Source: Candidatus Gastranaerophilales bacterium (GTDB lineage: Bacteria > Cyanobacteriota > Vampirovibrionia > Gastranaerophilales > CAJFVJ01). From it: 19,493 nucleotides of DNA. The notes under the pieces are model-generated. The model saw only the letters and a program-made list of their open reading frames with translations, was not told the origin of the DNA and searched no databases. Location of the stretch: the NCBI GenBank assembly GCA_028694275.1, contig JAQUTS010000002.1, positions 1-19,493 of the forward strand. Reading direction: 5' to 3'. Positions 7,025-15,112 of this stretch are shown in pieces (within the stretch, counting starts at the first letter, position 1; the number at the start of each line of letters is the position of its first letter). The position numbers and the translations under genes are program-made.

Positions 7025-10000
7025 TTAAACTCTGTCTAATGATTTTGATGATTCAAGAATATTAGATAAGGCCAAATGAAGTTCTTCAATTGAACCTTTT
7101 TTATTTATCCACCAGTCTGTAGACCAAACACGTAGTATTTTCCATCCTAAATTCTCAAGTACAGCTTGACGTAATTTGTCCCTATCTCTAGCCGTAGCAG
7201 AACGATGATATGTAGCTCCATCACATTCAATCCCAGCCAAATAAGCTCCAGGCTTATCGGGATGTACTATAGCCAAATCTATGCGATATGAAGATGCGCC
7301 AATTTGAGTATGAACCATCCATCCTTTTTGACGCATAGCATTAGCTACTTCTTGTTCAAAAGGAGATTCAAACCCGCCTAATGAACGTGTTACAAAAGTT
7401 CCTAATGCAGACTTTCCTTGTTTTGCGTATTGCAGAAAATATTTAAGATCGGCAACACCTTGAGCTTTGGTTCTATTTAAGTCAATTTGATCAGCTTGCA
7501 ATGAAGAAAAAATAACCATTTCATATTTAGCCCTAGTAAATGCAACATTAAGACGTCTTTCACCTCCCGAGCGATTCAACGGTCCAAAATTCATACTAAC
7601 TTTGCCTGTTATATCCGGTCCATATGTTACACTAAAAAGAATAACATCTCGTTCATCACCTTGAACCGTCTCTAAATTTTTAACAAATACCGCATCAGGG
7701 TTATCAGTATTAAATGATGGCTCTAATTCAGGATATTTATTTCTTTCTTCATCTAACAAATCTTCAATAAGTTTTTGCTGATCTGAATTGAAGGTGACAA
7801 TACCAATGCTTTTATTTCGAATCAGTGGATCTGAATGTTTTAAACGTCTCACGCATTCTTGGACCAGAGCCTTAGCTTCTTTCTCATTAGTTCTAGCTCC
7901 TCTGGCATACACACCATCATTTACACTCACAAGTGAAACAGCTTTTTGATCAGTACTAACAGCTGGAAAGGTTACTAAGCTGCCGTCATAATATCTATCA
8001 TTAGAAAAGGCTATTAAGCTTTCACAACGTGAACGATAATGCCAATTAAGTCTCAAAGTTGGAACTCCTGAACCTATTAACTCATCCAAAATACTTTCCA
8101 AATCCTCTTCAACTCCTGACTCATCCTCATTGTATTCTACAGAACGACCAAAAAAGTTTGATGGAGGCATTTGCTTTGGATCTCCAGCTACAATTACTTG
8201 ACTGCCTCTTGAAAGAGCTCCTATGGCATCCCAAACAGTTATTTGAGACGCTTCATCAAAGATAACAACGTCAAAAGTATCTTGAGCTACAGGTAAATAT
8301 TGAGCGATTGACAACGGAGACATCATCATACAAGGTGCAAGTTTTTTCACTGCACCATTCGCTTCACAAATTAATTGGCGCACAGCCTTGATTTGTCGCT
8401 GTTTTTGCATTTCACGTTGAATTAGTTTCCAATCTGACGGCAAGCTGGCTTCTTCACGTTTAGGAATTCCTCCCGATAAAGATGCAGATATATAGGCCAA
8501 GGTTAATTCCTGTAATTCATCATCTAATTTTGAAAAACGTGCAATCTTATCCATATGCTGCGCACTTGAAAATTCTCTTAAAATTGTATTATTTGTCATT
8601 ATAGCTTGAGACCACCATTGGCAGTATCCAGCCTCAAATGCTTGTTCTATTTCAGAAACCTCGATATAACGTTGTTCGATAACCGAAATAAGAGGTGAAA
8701 GGCCATATTGTATTGCCTCTTGTTTATAACGTTGCCAATTACACCATTCCTTTAAATCACCTTCTTTGCTAGATATTTCAAGAGCTTGACTCAATAATTC
8801 CTTACAGGTCTGTTTTGGTTTCAAAAATTCTTCAGGTAATTCTTCTATTATTTCGGATGAAAAGCTCAAATTTAACATCCGTTTATAGCTGTTATCAAAT
8901 ATTTGATATGCCTCAATAAAATCGTTCAAGATTTGACCAAAGCGTCCATCTGGAGCAAGTAGTTCTCGTCCATCTTTTAATAAACTATCTAAACCTTTTC
9001 TGATTTTACTTAAAGATTCAGGAGTATCTGCAAATTTACTAGCAAGCTGCCTTAATCTACGAGCCAATATTGAAGATTTTTCCAATTCTTCAATATTGGA
9101 ATGCTCTATTTCCCAAACATGAACATCATTGAGCAGATTATTTAACCCCTCTAAAATACTTCCATGTTGTCTTAGTTTTTGGATTAATTTAGCATCTTTG
9201 GGCATATTTATATTCCCTTTAATGCCAGCGTTTTTAAATGTTTGTTTAATACCAAATTTTTCTATGAAACGTGGTAAAAGCCACTTTCGTTCCGCAATGT
9301 CCCATTCTAAAGCTAACGATTCACCATCTATGTATTTCCAAATATCAGCTGGACAATCACAAGACAAAGATTCTTTGGCTTTTATATATGCTGTTAAATG
9401 TTGAATTGCTTCTTCTAATGCTTCGATTTTATCCATACCATTATCGCAAAAAGCGTAATTAGCATTCTGTAACGATGCATCACTTAATAGCAAAGCTAAT
9501 TCATGCAAATGACTAAGTTCTTGAATTGTTTCGTTCAAAACCATAGGAATATTTGCTGTTTTCAAAAACAAATGACCCATCTCTAGCACTTGTTTAACTG
9601 CTTTAGAAAGAGCCTGTGCCTCTACAACAATAGCTTTTTGCCAAGACGGATCCCATTTTGAATTTAAAATATTTCGAAAAACTTCTGATTCAAATAATGA
9701 AAAACATTGACCAGCTTGAATCTGTAACTGGTGAACTAATTCTTTTATGGATTGATATGTCTCCACATCATGAAACTCTGGTGACGGCCACTCAAGTTGA
9801 ACTAACTGACATAATTTTCCATGCTGAATACTTACCCCCATAGCATAATGCGGTGTAAGACCATTTGTCCCTGGTTGATGAAGTGTTTTAACCACTTGAT
9901 TCAAATCATTTCTCAATCGAAGCAAATCTCTTGCAGTTGCCTGCCAATCAGTTAAATTATTAGAAGATGCACCATCCCAAGAAAGACGTAGTTGATTAAG

Positions 10001-12268
10001 AACATCTTTTTTATTCGCTTTATTTGAATGTAGTTGTAGACAAAAACGTCCTAAACCAACTTGTTCCAAACGTCTATATACTACTTCCAAAGCTGCCATT
10101 TTTTCAGAGACGAACAATACTGTCTTTCCTTTTGCCATCAAATGAGCAATCAAATTTGTAATAGTTTGACTCTTTCCCGTTCCTGGGGGGCCTTCAATAA
10201 CAAAACTTTTACCTTTATCTGCAGCTGCAAGTACAGCCAACTGAGATGAATCTAAAGGCAATGGTGCAAAAAAATCTTCTGGCTTATAAAGTTCATCCAA
10301 CTGAGATGGTTCTACAAATCCACCGTCTTCTGGAGGAGGAGCATCACGATCAATCAAATATGCCACTAACGGATGCTCCATTAGTGAATCAGTTCGATCA
10401 ATCAAATCTTTCCACATTAGATACTTATTAAAAGAAAAGTGCCCCAATACTACTTCCTCTACAACCTCAAAGCCATCGACTTCTTTTATAGCCCGGCGTA
10501 CTCGATTCCATATTTCAGGCACATCCAATCCACTATCATCTGTTGGAAGCTCACCTTCCAAAGAAGGGATAGATATATCAAAATCCTGTTTTAACATTTG
10601 CAATAATGTAGTATTAAATCTCGGTTCATCTTCATGCGCAACTAATTTAACCCCACTACTAACAGAAGCCCTTTCCAGCTTCACCGGCAATAAAATAAGC
10701 GGCGCATGATAAACTTTGTCAGTTTTATCTTTTTTACGCCAATTTAAAAAACCTACAGCTAGATACAGAGTATTTGCACCACCTTCTTCCAATACAGTTT
10801 TTGTTTTTCTAAACAGTGCCACAAGTTGATTTGATAATTTTGCCTCAGGAACATTTACCAAAAGTTGTTTACTTTGAAGTGCTTCTTGAGCCTGCTGAAC
10901 CCAAAGGGTTTCTCCAGTACGCAAAGCCCTTAACTCAGAATCTATTTTTGTTTTCAGTACTCTTTCAGCCGCAACTAGTGACAATTTAATATCACTTGCC
11001 AAAGCATCTTCCATTTTGGCAGGATCAGGACATAGTAAAGCTAAATTGCTTTGAGTGATCTTGCAATGAAGCAAAGGATTAGAGGGGGACAAATTCAATA
11101 ACTTTTTTTGCCAAATATTTAATCTCGTTGCACTTGTCAACTCACCTGCATCATCAAGATTCGACTCTTCGCTAAAATCAGGCAAATCTTCTGGAGCAAA
11201 TTCCAAACCAAGCTCAAGGTTTTGGGCCGATATTGAAGTCCCTTCTAATAGATTTGCTTGTATTGAAGAATCCTTTCCACCAAAAGATAAAGGTCTAATT
11301 TGGTGAGAACGAGCCAAATGAACATCAAGCATTAATTCAAATTCATCATCTTGACCATAAGCCAATTTTTCTTCCGCAAGACGAGTTGCTGCTGAAAAAG
11401 CAATCGCTGGCGAATGAGTAACAGTAGTAGTCTCAAAAACGAGAAGTTCTTTTAATTGAATACGTTTTCGCAGTGATTCAGCATCGTCTACAATCAAACT
11501 TCCCAATGATGTCGGCTTTAACCATACACCAACAAAAGCGTGTTCTTTAAGTAAAACTACTATCGGATAAAGCCCCATTTGTTCTATTGCAGATGCAAAT
11601 AAAAGACTCGTATCCAAACAAGTGGCGACCTTATCTTCAAGTATACTATTGGGGATACGTATTTTCTGACCATTTTTCTCAAAACTCTGAGGAGGCAAAC
11701 AATAAGTAATTCCTTGTTTTGCAATCACAGCGTATAATGCAGAGACCATTTCCCAAACTCTTGAAGCACTTTTATCTTTGTATCCATTTATGGCTCCATT
11801 TTTCCCCTTTTGTTGAAGAAGAGTTCCAACTTCTCCAAGAATAGCATCAATCCCTTTGGCATTAGGCGTTACAAAAGCTCCCAATAATTCAGGAATATAG
11901 TTAGCACCTCCCCATTCATTAAAAGCTAATAATTGTACTGACTGTTTTATATCTGCAACAAATTCCCCATCCACTTCTAAGCGAATGTTTATTTCACCAT
12001 TCATAGCCTCGGTAAGGTTCAATAAAAATTGAGCATCAAGTTCTATATGACGATCTTTAATTTCCCTTTGTTCATTTGAATCAAGCTGTTCAATAAACCA
12101 GATTTTAGGCTTAATAAAAGCTGGTATCGAAGACAATTGAACTTTTACATTTTTCCAAGGAATTTGTGTTGTGTTAGTAATAAGTAATTCCCTTAATATA
12201 GCGATGTCATTTTGATGACAAGCAAAATTGATTTTAGGCTGAAAATCTACTAAAATTTGTTGGCTCAC
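7025..12268 (-). CDS. giant DUF4011 SF1 helicase with MTES_1575/Vsr-type nuclease (Hhe-like), 1747 aa
   Basis: Residues 205-262 contain a transglutaminase-like pattern: TCLDTSLL (Cys217), KEHAFVGVWL (His243) and DD (261-262). RLNIWQKKLLNLSPSNPLL (382-400) is the signature start of DUF4011. Helicase motifs are Walker A EGPPGTGKS (692-700), FDEASQ (1337-1342), AGDPKQMPPS (1361-1370), NWHYRSR (1408-1414), ETVQGDERDVILFS (1533-1546) and NVAFTRAK (1574-1581). Between motifs I and II lie some 630 mostly helical residues. The tail (1634-1720) matches the MTES_1575/Vsr-like endonuclease: FEQEVANAM, YRIDLAIV (Asp1674), GIECDGATYH (Glu1681, Asp1683) and LGWKILRVWSTDWW. The order DUF4011-helicase-Vsr is that of the anti-phage gene Hhe. 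Start is GTG at 12268 with GAGG 9 bases upstream. The 909-residue helicase follows after 11 bases, so they are co-transcribed. Confidence 0.92.
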   Translation of the reverse strand: MSQQILVDFQPKINFACHQNDIAILRELLITNTTQIPWKNVKVQLSSIPAFIKPKIWFIEQLDSNEQREIKDRHIELDAQFLLNLTEAMNGEINIRLEVDGEFVADIKQSVQLLAFNEWGGANYIPELLGAFVTPNAKGIDAILGEVGTLLQQKGKNGAINGYKDKSASRVWEMVSALYAVIAKQGITYCLPPQSFEKNGQKIRIPNSILEDKVATCLDTSLLFASAIEQMGLYPIVVLLKEHAFVGVWLKPTSLGSLIVDDAESLRKRIQLKELLVFETTTVTHSPAIAFSAATRLAEEKLAYGQDDEFELMLDVHLARSHQIRPLSFGGKDSSIQANLLEGTSISAQNLELGLEFAPEDLPDFSEESNLDDAGELTSATRLNIWQKKLLNLSPSNPLLHCKITQSNLALLCPDPAKMEDALASDIKLSLVAAERVLKTKIDSELRALRTGETLWVQQAQEALQSKQLLVNVPEAKLSNQLVALFRKTKTVLEEGGANTLYLAVGFLNWRKKDKTDKVYHAPLILLPVKLERASVSSGVKLVAHEDEPRFNTTLLQMLKQDFDISIPSLEGELPTDDSGLDVPEIWNRVRRAIKEVDGFEVVEEVVLGHFSFNKYLMWKDLIDRTDSLMEHPLVAYLIDRDAPPPEDGGFVEPSQLDELYKPEDFFAPLPLDSSQLAVLAAADKGKSFVIEGPPGTGKSQTITNLIAHLMAKGKTVLFVSEKMAALEVVYRRLEQVGLGRFCLQLHSNKANKKDVLNQLRLSWDGASSNNLTDWQATARDLLRLRNDLNQVVKTLHQPGTNGLTPHYAMGVSIQHGKLCQLVQLEWPSPEFHDVETYQSIKELVHQLQIQAGQCFSLFESEVFRNILNSKWDPSWQKAIVVEAQALSKAVKQVLEMGHLFLKTANIPMVLNETIQELSHLHELALLLSDASLQNANYAFCDNGMDKIEALEEAIQHLTAYIKAKESLSCDCPADIWKYIDGESLALEWDIAERKWLLPRFIEKFGIKQTFKNAGIKGNINMPKDAKLIQKLRQHGSILEGLNNLLNDVHVWEIEHSNIEELEKSSILARRLRQLASKFADTPESLSKIRKGLDSLLKDGRELLAPDGRFGQILNDFIEAYQIFDNSYKRMLNLSFSSEIIEELPEEFLKPKQTCKELLSQALEISSKEGDLKEWCNWQRYKQEAIQYGLSPLISVIEQRYIEVSEIEQAFEAGYCQWWSQAIMTNNTILREFSSAQHMDKIARFSKLDDELQELTLAYISASLSGGIPKREEASLPSDWKLIQREMQKQRQIKAVRQLICEANGAVKKLAPCMMMSPLSIAQYLPVAQDTFDVVIFDEASQITVWDAIGALSRGSQVIVAGDPKQMPPSNFFGRSVEYNEDESGVEEDLESILDELIGSGVPTLRLNWHYRSRCESLIAFSNDRYYDGSLVTFPAVSTDQKAVSLVSVNDGVYARGARTNEKEAKALVQECVRRLKHSDPLIRNKSIGIVTFNSDQQKLIEDLLDEERNKYPELEPSFNTDNPDAVFVKNLETVQGDERDVILFSVTYGPDITGKVSMNFGPLNRSGGERRLNVAFTRAKYEMVIFSSLQADQIDLNRTKAQGVADLKYFLQYAKQGKSALGTFVTRSLGGFESPFEQEVANAMRQKGWMVHTQIGASSYRIDLAIVHPDKPGAYLAGIECDGATYHRSATARDRDKLRQAVLENLGWKILRVWSTDWWINKKGSIEELHLALSNILESSKSLDRV

Positions 12269-12353
12269 TATAAATTACCTCACTTAAAACTGTTAATCTT
12301 TTATAATCGGTTCTTTGAGAATTACATTCAAACACGCAAATATGAATCTCTTA

Positions 12354-12382
12354 TTTATATATAAAGTTTAACAAAAAAACAA
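12354..12382 (-). promoter_or_regulatory. candidate promoter of the helicase operon
   Basis: On the minus strand TTGTTT (12377-12382) and TATAAA (12354-12359) are separated by exactly 17 bases. This would start transcription near 12347 and leave a leader of about 80 bases before the GTG at 12268. The region is AT-rich, so chance matches are possible. A 7-base inverted repeat lies immediately upstream (12392-12413). Confidence 0.4.
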
Positions 12383-12391
12383 ATCCTTATA

Positions 12392-12413
12392 CGTAATATT
12401 ATGAATTATTACG
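12392..12413. repeat. inverted repeat, candidate operator between divergent transcripts
   Basis: CGTAATA (12392-12398) and TATTACG (12407-12413) form a perfect 7-base inverted repeat around an 8-base AT centre. It sits between the divergent helicase and DUF2924/recombinase operons, 10 bases upstream of the candidate helicase -35 box. It could bind a regulator or be part of a recombination site. It could also be chance in AT-rich DNA. Confidence 0.35.
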
Positions 12414-12525
12414 CTAAAATGGAATATAAAAATAAAGTCACAATTTCTAAAGCATAAAGTTGCCTCAAAAAACTTGACTCTTTTCGTCCTTAGAGTGATT
12501 AATGCTGTCACAAAAAGGAAACAGC

Positions 12526-12948
12526 ATGATACAAGAACTGCAAAATTTATCGAGAGAAGAACTTATCAAAAATTGGTACAAAGTTTTCAAAACTGAGCCA
12601 TCGGCTCATGCAAAAACTACATTTCTTATCCAACATCTTTCTTGGGAATTACAAGCAAAAAAATACGGCGGATTATCCGCCTCCGCGAAGAAAAAACTTG
12701 AAAAAATAGCCGCAGAACTTGCCCAAAATAAACAAATCTCAATCGAAAATATCTCCACATCACAAAACATAGAAATTAAAGCAGGAACAAAACTCATCCG
12801 CGAATACCAAGGCAGAAAGCATGAAGTTATAGCTCTTGAGAAAGGCTTCGAATACAACAATAAAACATATAAAAGCCTGTCCGCAATAGCAAATGAAATC
12901 ACAGGTACAAGGTGGAATGGCAAAGTATTTTTCGGGGTGAAAAAATGA
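12526..12948 (+). CDS. DUF2924 family protein, recombinase partner, 140 aa
   Basis: The C-terminal half carries the DUF2924 signature: AGTKLIREYQGRKHEV, GFEYNNKTYKSLSAIA and EITGTRWNGKVFFG (residues about 84-138). The N-terminal half is helical and charged (LSREELIKNWYKVF, KTTFLIQHLSWELQAKKYGG). DUF2924 genes are regularly found directly before large serine recombinases in prophages and integrated elements, as here. Its biochemical role is not known to me, but the fixed partnership suggests a cofactor or directionality factor, or a DNA-binding helper. ATG 12526 is chosen over ATG 12502 because AAGGAA lies 5 bases before it. The gene's TGA overlaps the recombinase ATG (ATGA), so the two are translationally coupled. 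Confidence 0.85.
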   Translation: MIQELQNLSREELIKNWYKVFKTEPSAHAKTTFLIQHLSWELQAKKYGGLSASAKKKLEKIAAELAQNKQISIENISTSQNIEIKAGTKLIREYQGRKHEVIALEKGFEYNNKTYKSLSAIANEITGTRWNGKVFFGVKK

Positions 12949-14567
12949 ACAAAAAAGTTGTCCGATGCGCAATCTACACCCGAAAATCTTCCGAAGAAGG
13001 ACTGGAACAAGACTTCAATTCCCTCGATGCACAATGCGAAGCCTGTGAAGCGTATATTAAATCACAACAGCACGAAGGCTGGATACTAATCGACAAACAA
13101 TACAATGACGGCGGATTTTCCGGTGGTAATATTGAACGCCCAGCAATAAAAGAATTGTTCCAAGATATTCAACACGGAAAAGTCGATACTGTGCTTGTCT
13201 ACAAAATTGATCGCCTCACCAGATCTCTGATGGATTTTTCCAAAATTGTCGAAATATTTGATAAGCAATCGGTTACTTTTGTATCCATAACTCAACAGTT
13301 CAACACCACAACAAGTATGGGCAGACTGACACTCAATATTCTTCTATCCTTCGCCCAATTTGAGCGAGAGGTTACAGGTGAACGGATTCGGGATAAAAAA
13401 GCTGCTTCACGCAAAAAAGGAATGTGGACAGGTGGACCCGCCGCGATAGGATACAAAATCGAAAATAAGAAACTAATCCCAGAGCCAAACGGGACTAAAA
13501 CTATCCGTACAATTTTTGAAAAATATCTAGAATTAAAATCTGTTCCGAATCTGAAATATTACCTTGATGAAAACGAAATAAAAACCAAAAATGGAAAGTC
13601 CTTCAGCAGGGGGAATTTATACAGAATCCTCTCAAATAAAACATATATAGGCTTGGTCAGCCACAAAGGAGAGGATTACAAGGGAGAACATGATGGAATT
13701 ATTGATGAAAAAGTTTTTGTCAAAGTACAAGAGTTATTGGCTCAAAATTGTCATCTCAAACAATCTTTGGTAACGAGAAAATCAGGTTCATTCTTGTCGG
13801 GCAAGCTATTTGATGATAAAGGAAATAAAATGACACCCTCTCACAGCAACACACGAAATAAACGCTATCGATACTATGTCAGCCAGGCGGTACTTCAATG
13901 CGACAGACAAAATGCAGGTTCTATCAGCAAAGTCCCTGCAGAAGAAATAGAAAATTGTATCAAAACTGAGGTCGATACATTCCTGAAAGATGAAAAGACA
14001 ATTCAGACATATATTTCAGAGCTTGATATTGCACAACAGAAAGAAATTTTGCAAAAATTATCCGATTATAAGGTACAAAATGATTTTGCCAGAGAGGTTT
14101 TGAGCAAAGCTATTTTGTATTCGGATAGGGTCAAAATTATTCTCTGCAAAAACAGGTTACTGAAAACAATTGCTAACATACAGTCATCGAAAGAGGATGA
14201 GGCTATTGAAATAATCAAAAATATCCAAATTCACTCAACTTCTCAAAGCGGAGCCTTGATAATCGACAATGCCCAAAGTCCTAAGGCAAAAATCAATCCA
14301 TTTCTTGTGAAAATCATTGCCAAAAGTTATTATTGGAACAAGCTATTGGACGAGGGTAAAGCCAAAAGCAGTAAGGATATTCAGCTACTTGAAAGCCTAA
14401 ACGACAGTTCTTACATAAGAGATGTTCTACGGTTGAGATTTTTGTCGCCAAGAATCACAGAATCTATACTGGAAGGGCGACAGCCTGCTGACCTTACGGT
14501 GCAAAAGCTGTTTAAGGTTAAGACTCTGGATTGGGCGGAGCAGGAAACCTTAATAAAGTTAAGATAA
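12945..14567 (+). CDS. large serine recombinase, 540 aa
   Basis: The resolvase-type catalytic domain occupies about residues 5-155: YTRKSSEEG with Ser15 as the likely nucleophile, NSLDAQ, YKIDRLTRSLMDF and SFAQFEREVTGERIRDK. The recombinase domain follows (about 165-270: GGPAAIGYKI, YRILSNKTYIGLVSHKG). The zinc-ribbon region (LSGKLFDDKGNKMTPS, KRYRYYVS) lacks the usual cysteine pairs, as I recall for the DUF2924-linked subfamily. A long C-terminal helical region ends with ITESILEGRQPADLTVQKL, a helix-turn-helix-like tail common in this group. The start is ATG 12945, overlapping the DUF2924 stop, with GGGGTGA just before it; an upstream ATG at 12912 lies inside the previous gene. It should integrate, excise or invert DNA at paired att sites, which I could not locate. 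Confidence 0.92.
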   Translation: MNKKVVRCAIYTRKSSEEGLEQDFNSLDAQCEACEAYIKSQQHEGWILIDKQYNDGGFSGGNIERPAIKELFQDIQHGKVDTVLVYKIDRLTRSLMDFSKIVEIFDKQSVTFVSITQQFNTTTSMGRLTLNILLSFAQFEREVTGERIRDKKAASRKKGMWTGGPAAIGYKIENKKLIPEPNGTKTIRTIFEKYLELKSVPNLKYYLDENEIKTKNGKSFSRGNLYRILSNKTYIGLVSHKGEDYKGEHDGIIDEKVFVKVQELLAQNCHLKQSLVTRKSGSFLSGKLFDDKGNKMTPSHSNTRNKRYRYYVSQAVLQCDRQNAGSISKVPAEEIENCIKTEVDTFLKDEKTIQTYISELDIAQQKEILQKLSDYKVQNDFAREVLSKAILYSDRVKIILCKNRLLKTIANIQSSKEDEAIEIIKNIQIHSTSQSGALIIDNAQSPKAKINPFLVKIIAKSYYWNKLLDEGKAKSSKDIQLLESLNDSSYIRDVLRLRFLSPRITESILEGRQPADLTVQKLFKVKTLDWAEQETLIKLR

Positions 14568-14590
14568 AAAATGCTTTAACTTAATTTTTA
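14556..14590. terminator. weak bidirectional terminator between convergent genes
   Basis: AAGTTAA (14556-14562) pairs with TTAACTT (14576-14582), followed by AATTTTTA. It overlaps the recombinase stop and lies between the convergent recombinase and Panacea genes. The stem is entirely AT-rich apart from one G-C pair, so termination would be weak. Confidence 0.3.
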
Positions 14591-15103
14591 TCATGCTTGT
14601 TTCAAATTTTTCAAGTTTTCTTGTGTATCTTTGTATTTTTTTCTTAATTCTATTAAATTAAGATGAGTTCCTTTTTCAGAAGTTAATACAGGATATGTAG
14701 AATAAACCATTTGAATGAATTGATTCCATGATTTCGGACTGGTTTTTTCAATCACAGCATTAATAATGCCCCTTGCATTGGCATCCAAAAGATCATCTTC
14801 ATCTATTTCAGTTTCAATGTTTTTTCTAATATTTATAACTTGTTTTAAATTCCCATAAATTGTTTTTTCATATGATACAGTAAAAAGATCATCATTAAAT
14901 TGTGCCTCTTGCAATACATCATCTACAAAAGGACCATAATGATTAAATATCCAATCTATTCCACTCAATTGTCTTCCGTTATTAAGAACATTTTTCCAAT
15001 CAGATAAATAAACCAATTTTGTTAATCTTGCATTAGAAAGCTCATTCTTATGAGGGTATTTTTTGCATATGTATAAAATAATATCTCTTAAATTATGTTC
15101 CAT
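14591..15103 (-). CDS. Panacea/SocA-type (DUF4065) antitoxin domain protein, 170 aa
   Basis: The family is shown by LTKLVYLSDW (27-36), WIFNHYGPFVDDV (51-63), the acidic stretch TEIDEDDLLDANARGIINAV and SWNQFIQMVYSTYPVL (125-140). This is the all-helical fold shared by SocA, phage GepA-like proteins and the Panacea antitoxins, which neutralise many unrelated toxins encoded next to them. Length is typical. The ATG at 15103 has AAAAGGAA directly upstream, and the gene lies 9 bases after the 332-residue membrane protein, which would make that protein the cognate toxin. It converges on the recombinase gene. Domain identity is strong; the antitoxin role rests on context. Confidence 0.82.
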   Translation of the reverse strand: MEHNLRDIILYICKKYPHKNELSNARLTKLVYLSDWKNVLNNGRQLSGIDWIFNHYGPFVDDVLQEAQFNDDLFTVSYEKTIYGNLKQVINIRKNIETEIDEDDLLDANARGIINAVIEKTSPKSWNQFIQMVYSTYPVLTSEKGTHLNLIELRKKYKDTQENLKNLKQA

Positions 15104-15112
15104 TTTCCTTTT

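Noticed and set aside
12502..12525. ATG 12502 as start of the DUF2924 gene
   Set aside because: AAGGAA is placed correctly for ATG 12526 and would be inside the coding region otherwise.
12912..12944. Upstream ATG 12912 for the serine recombinase
   Set aside because: It lies within the DUF2924 gene; ATG 12945 has a ribosome site and gives the usual short lead before the catalytic domain.
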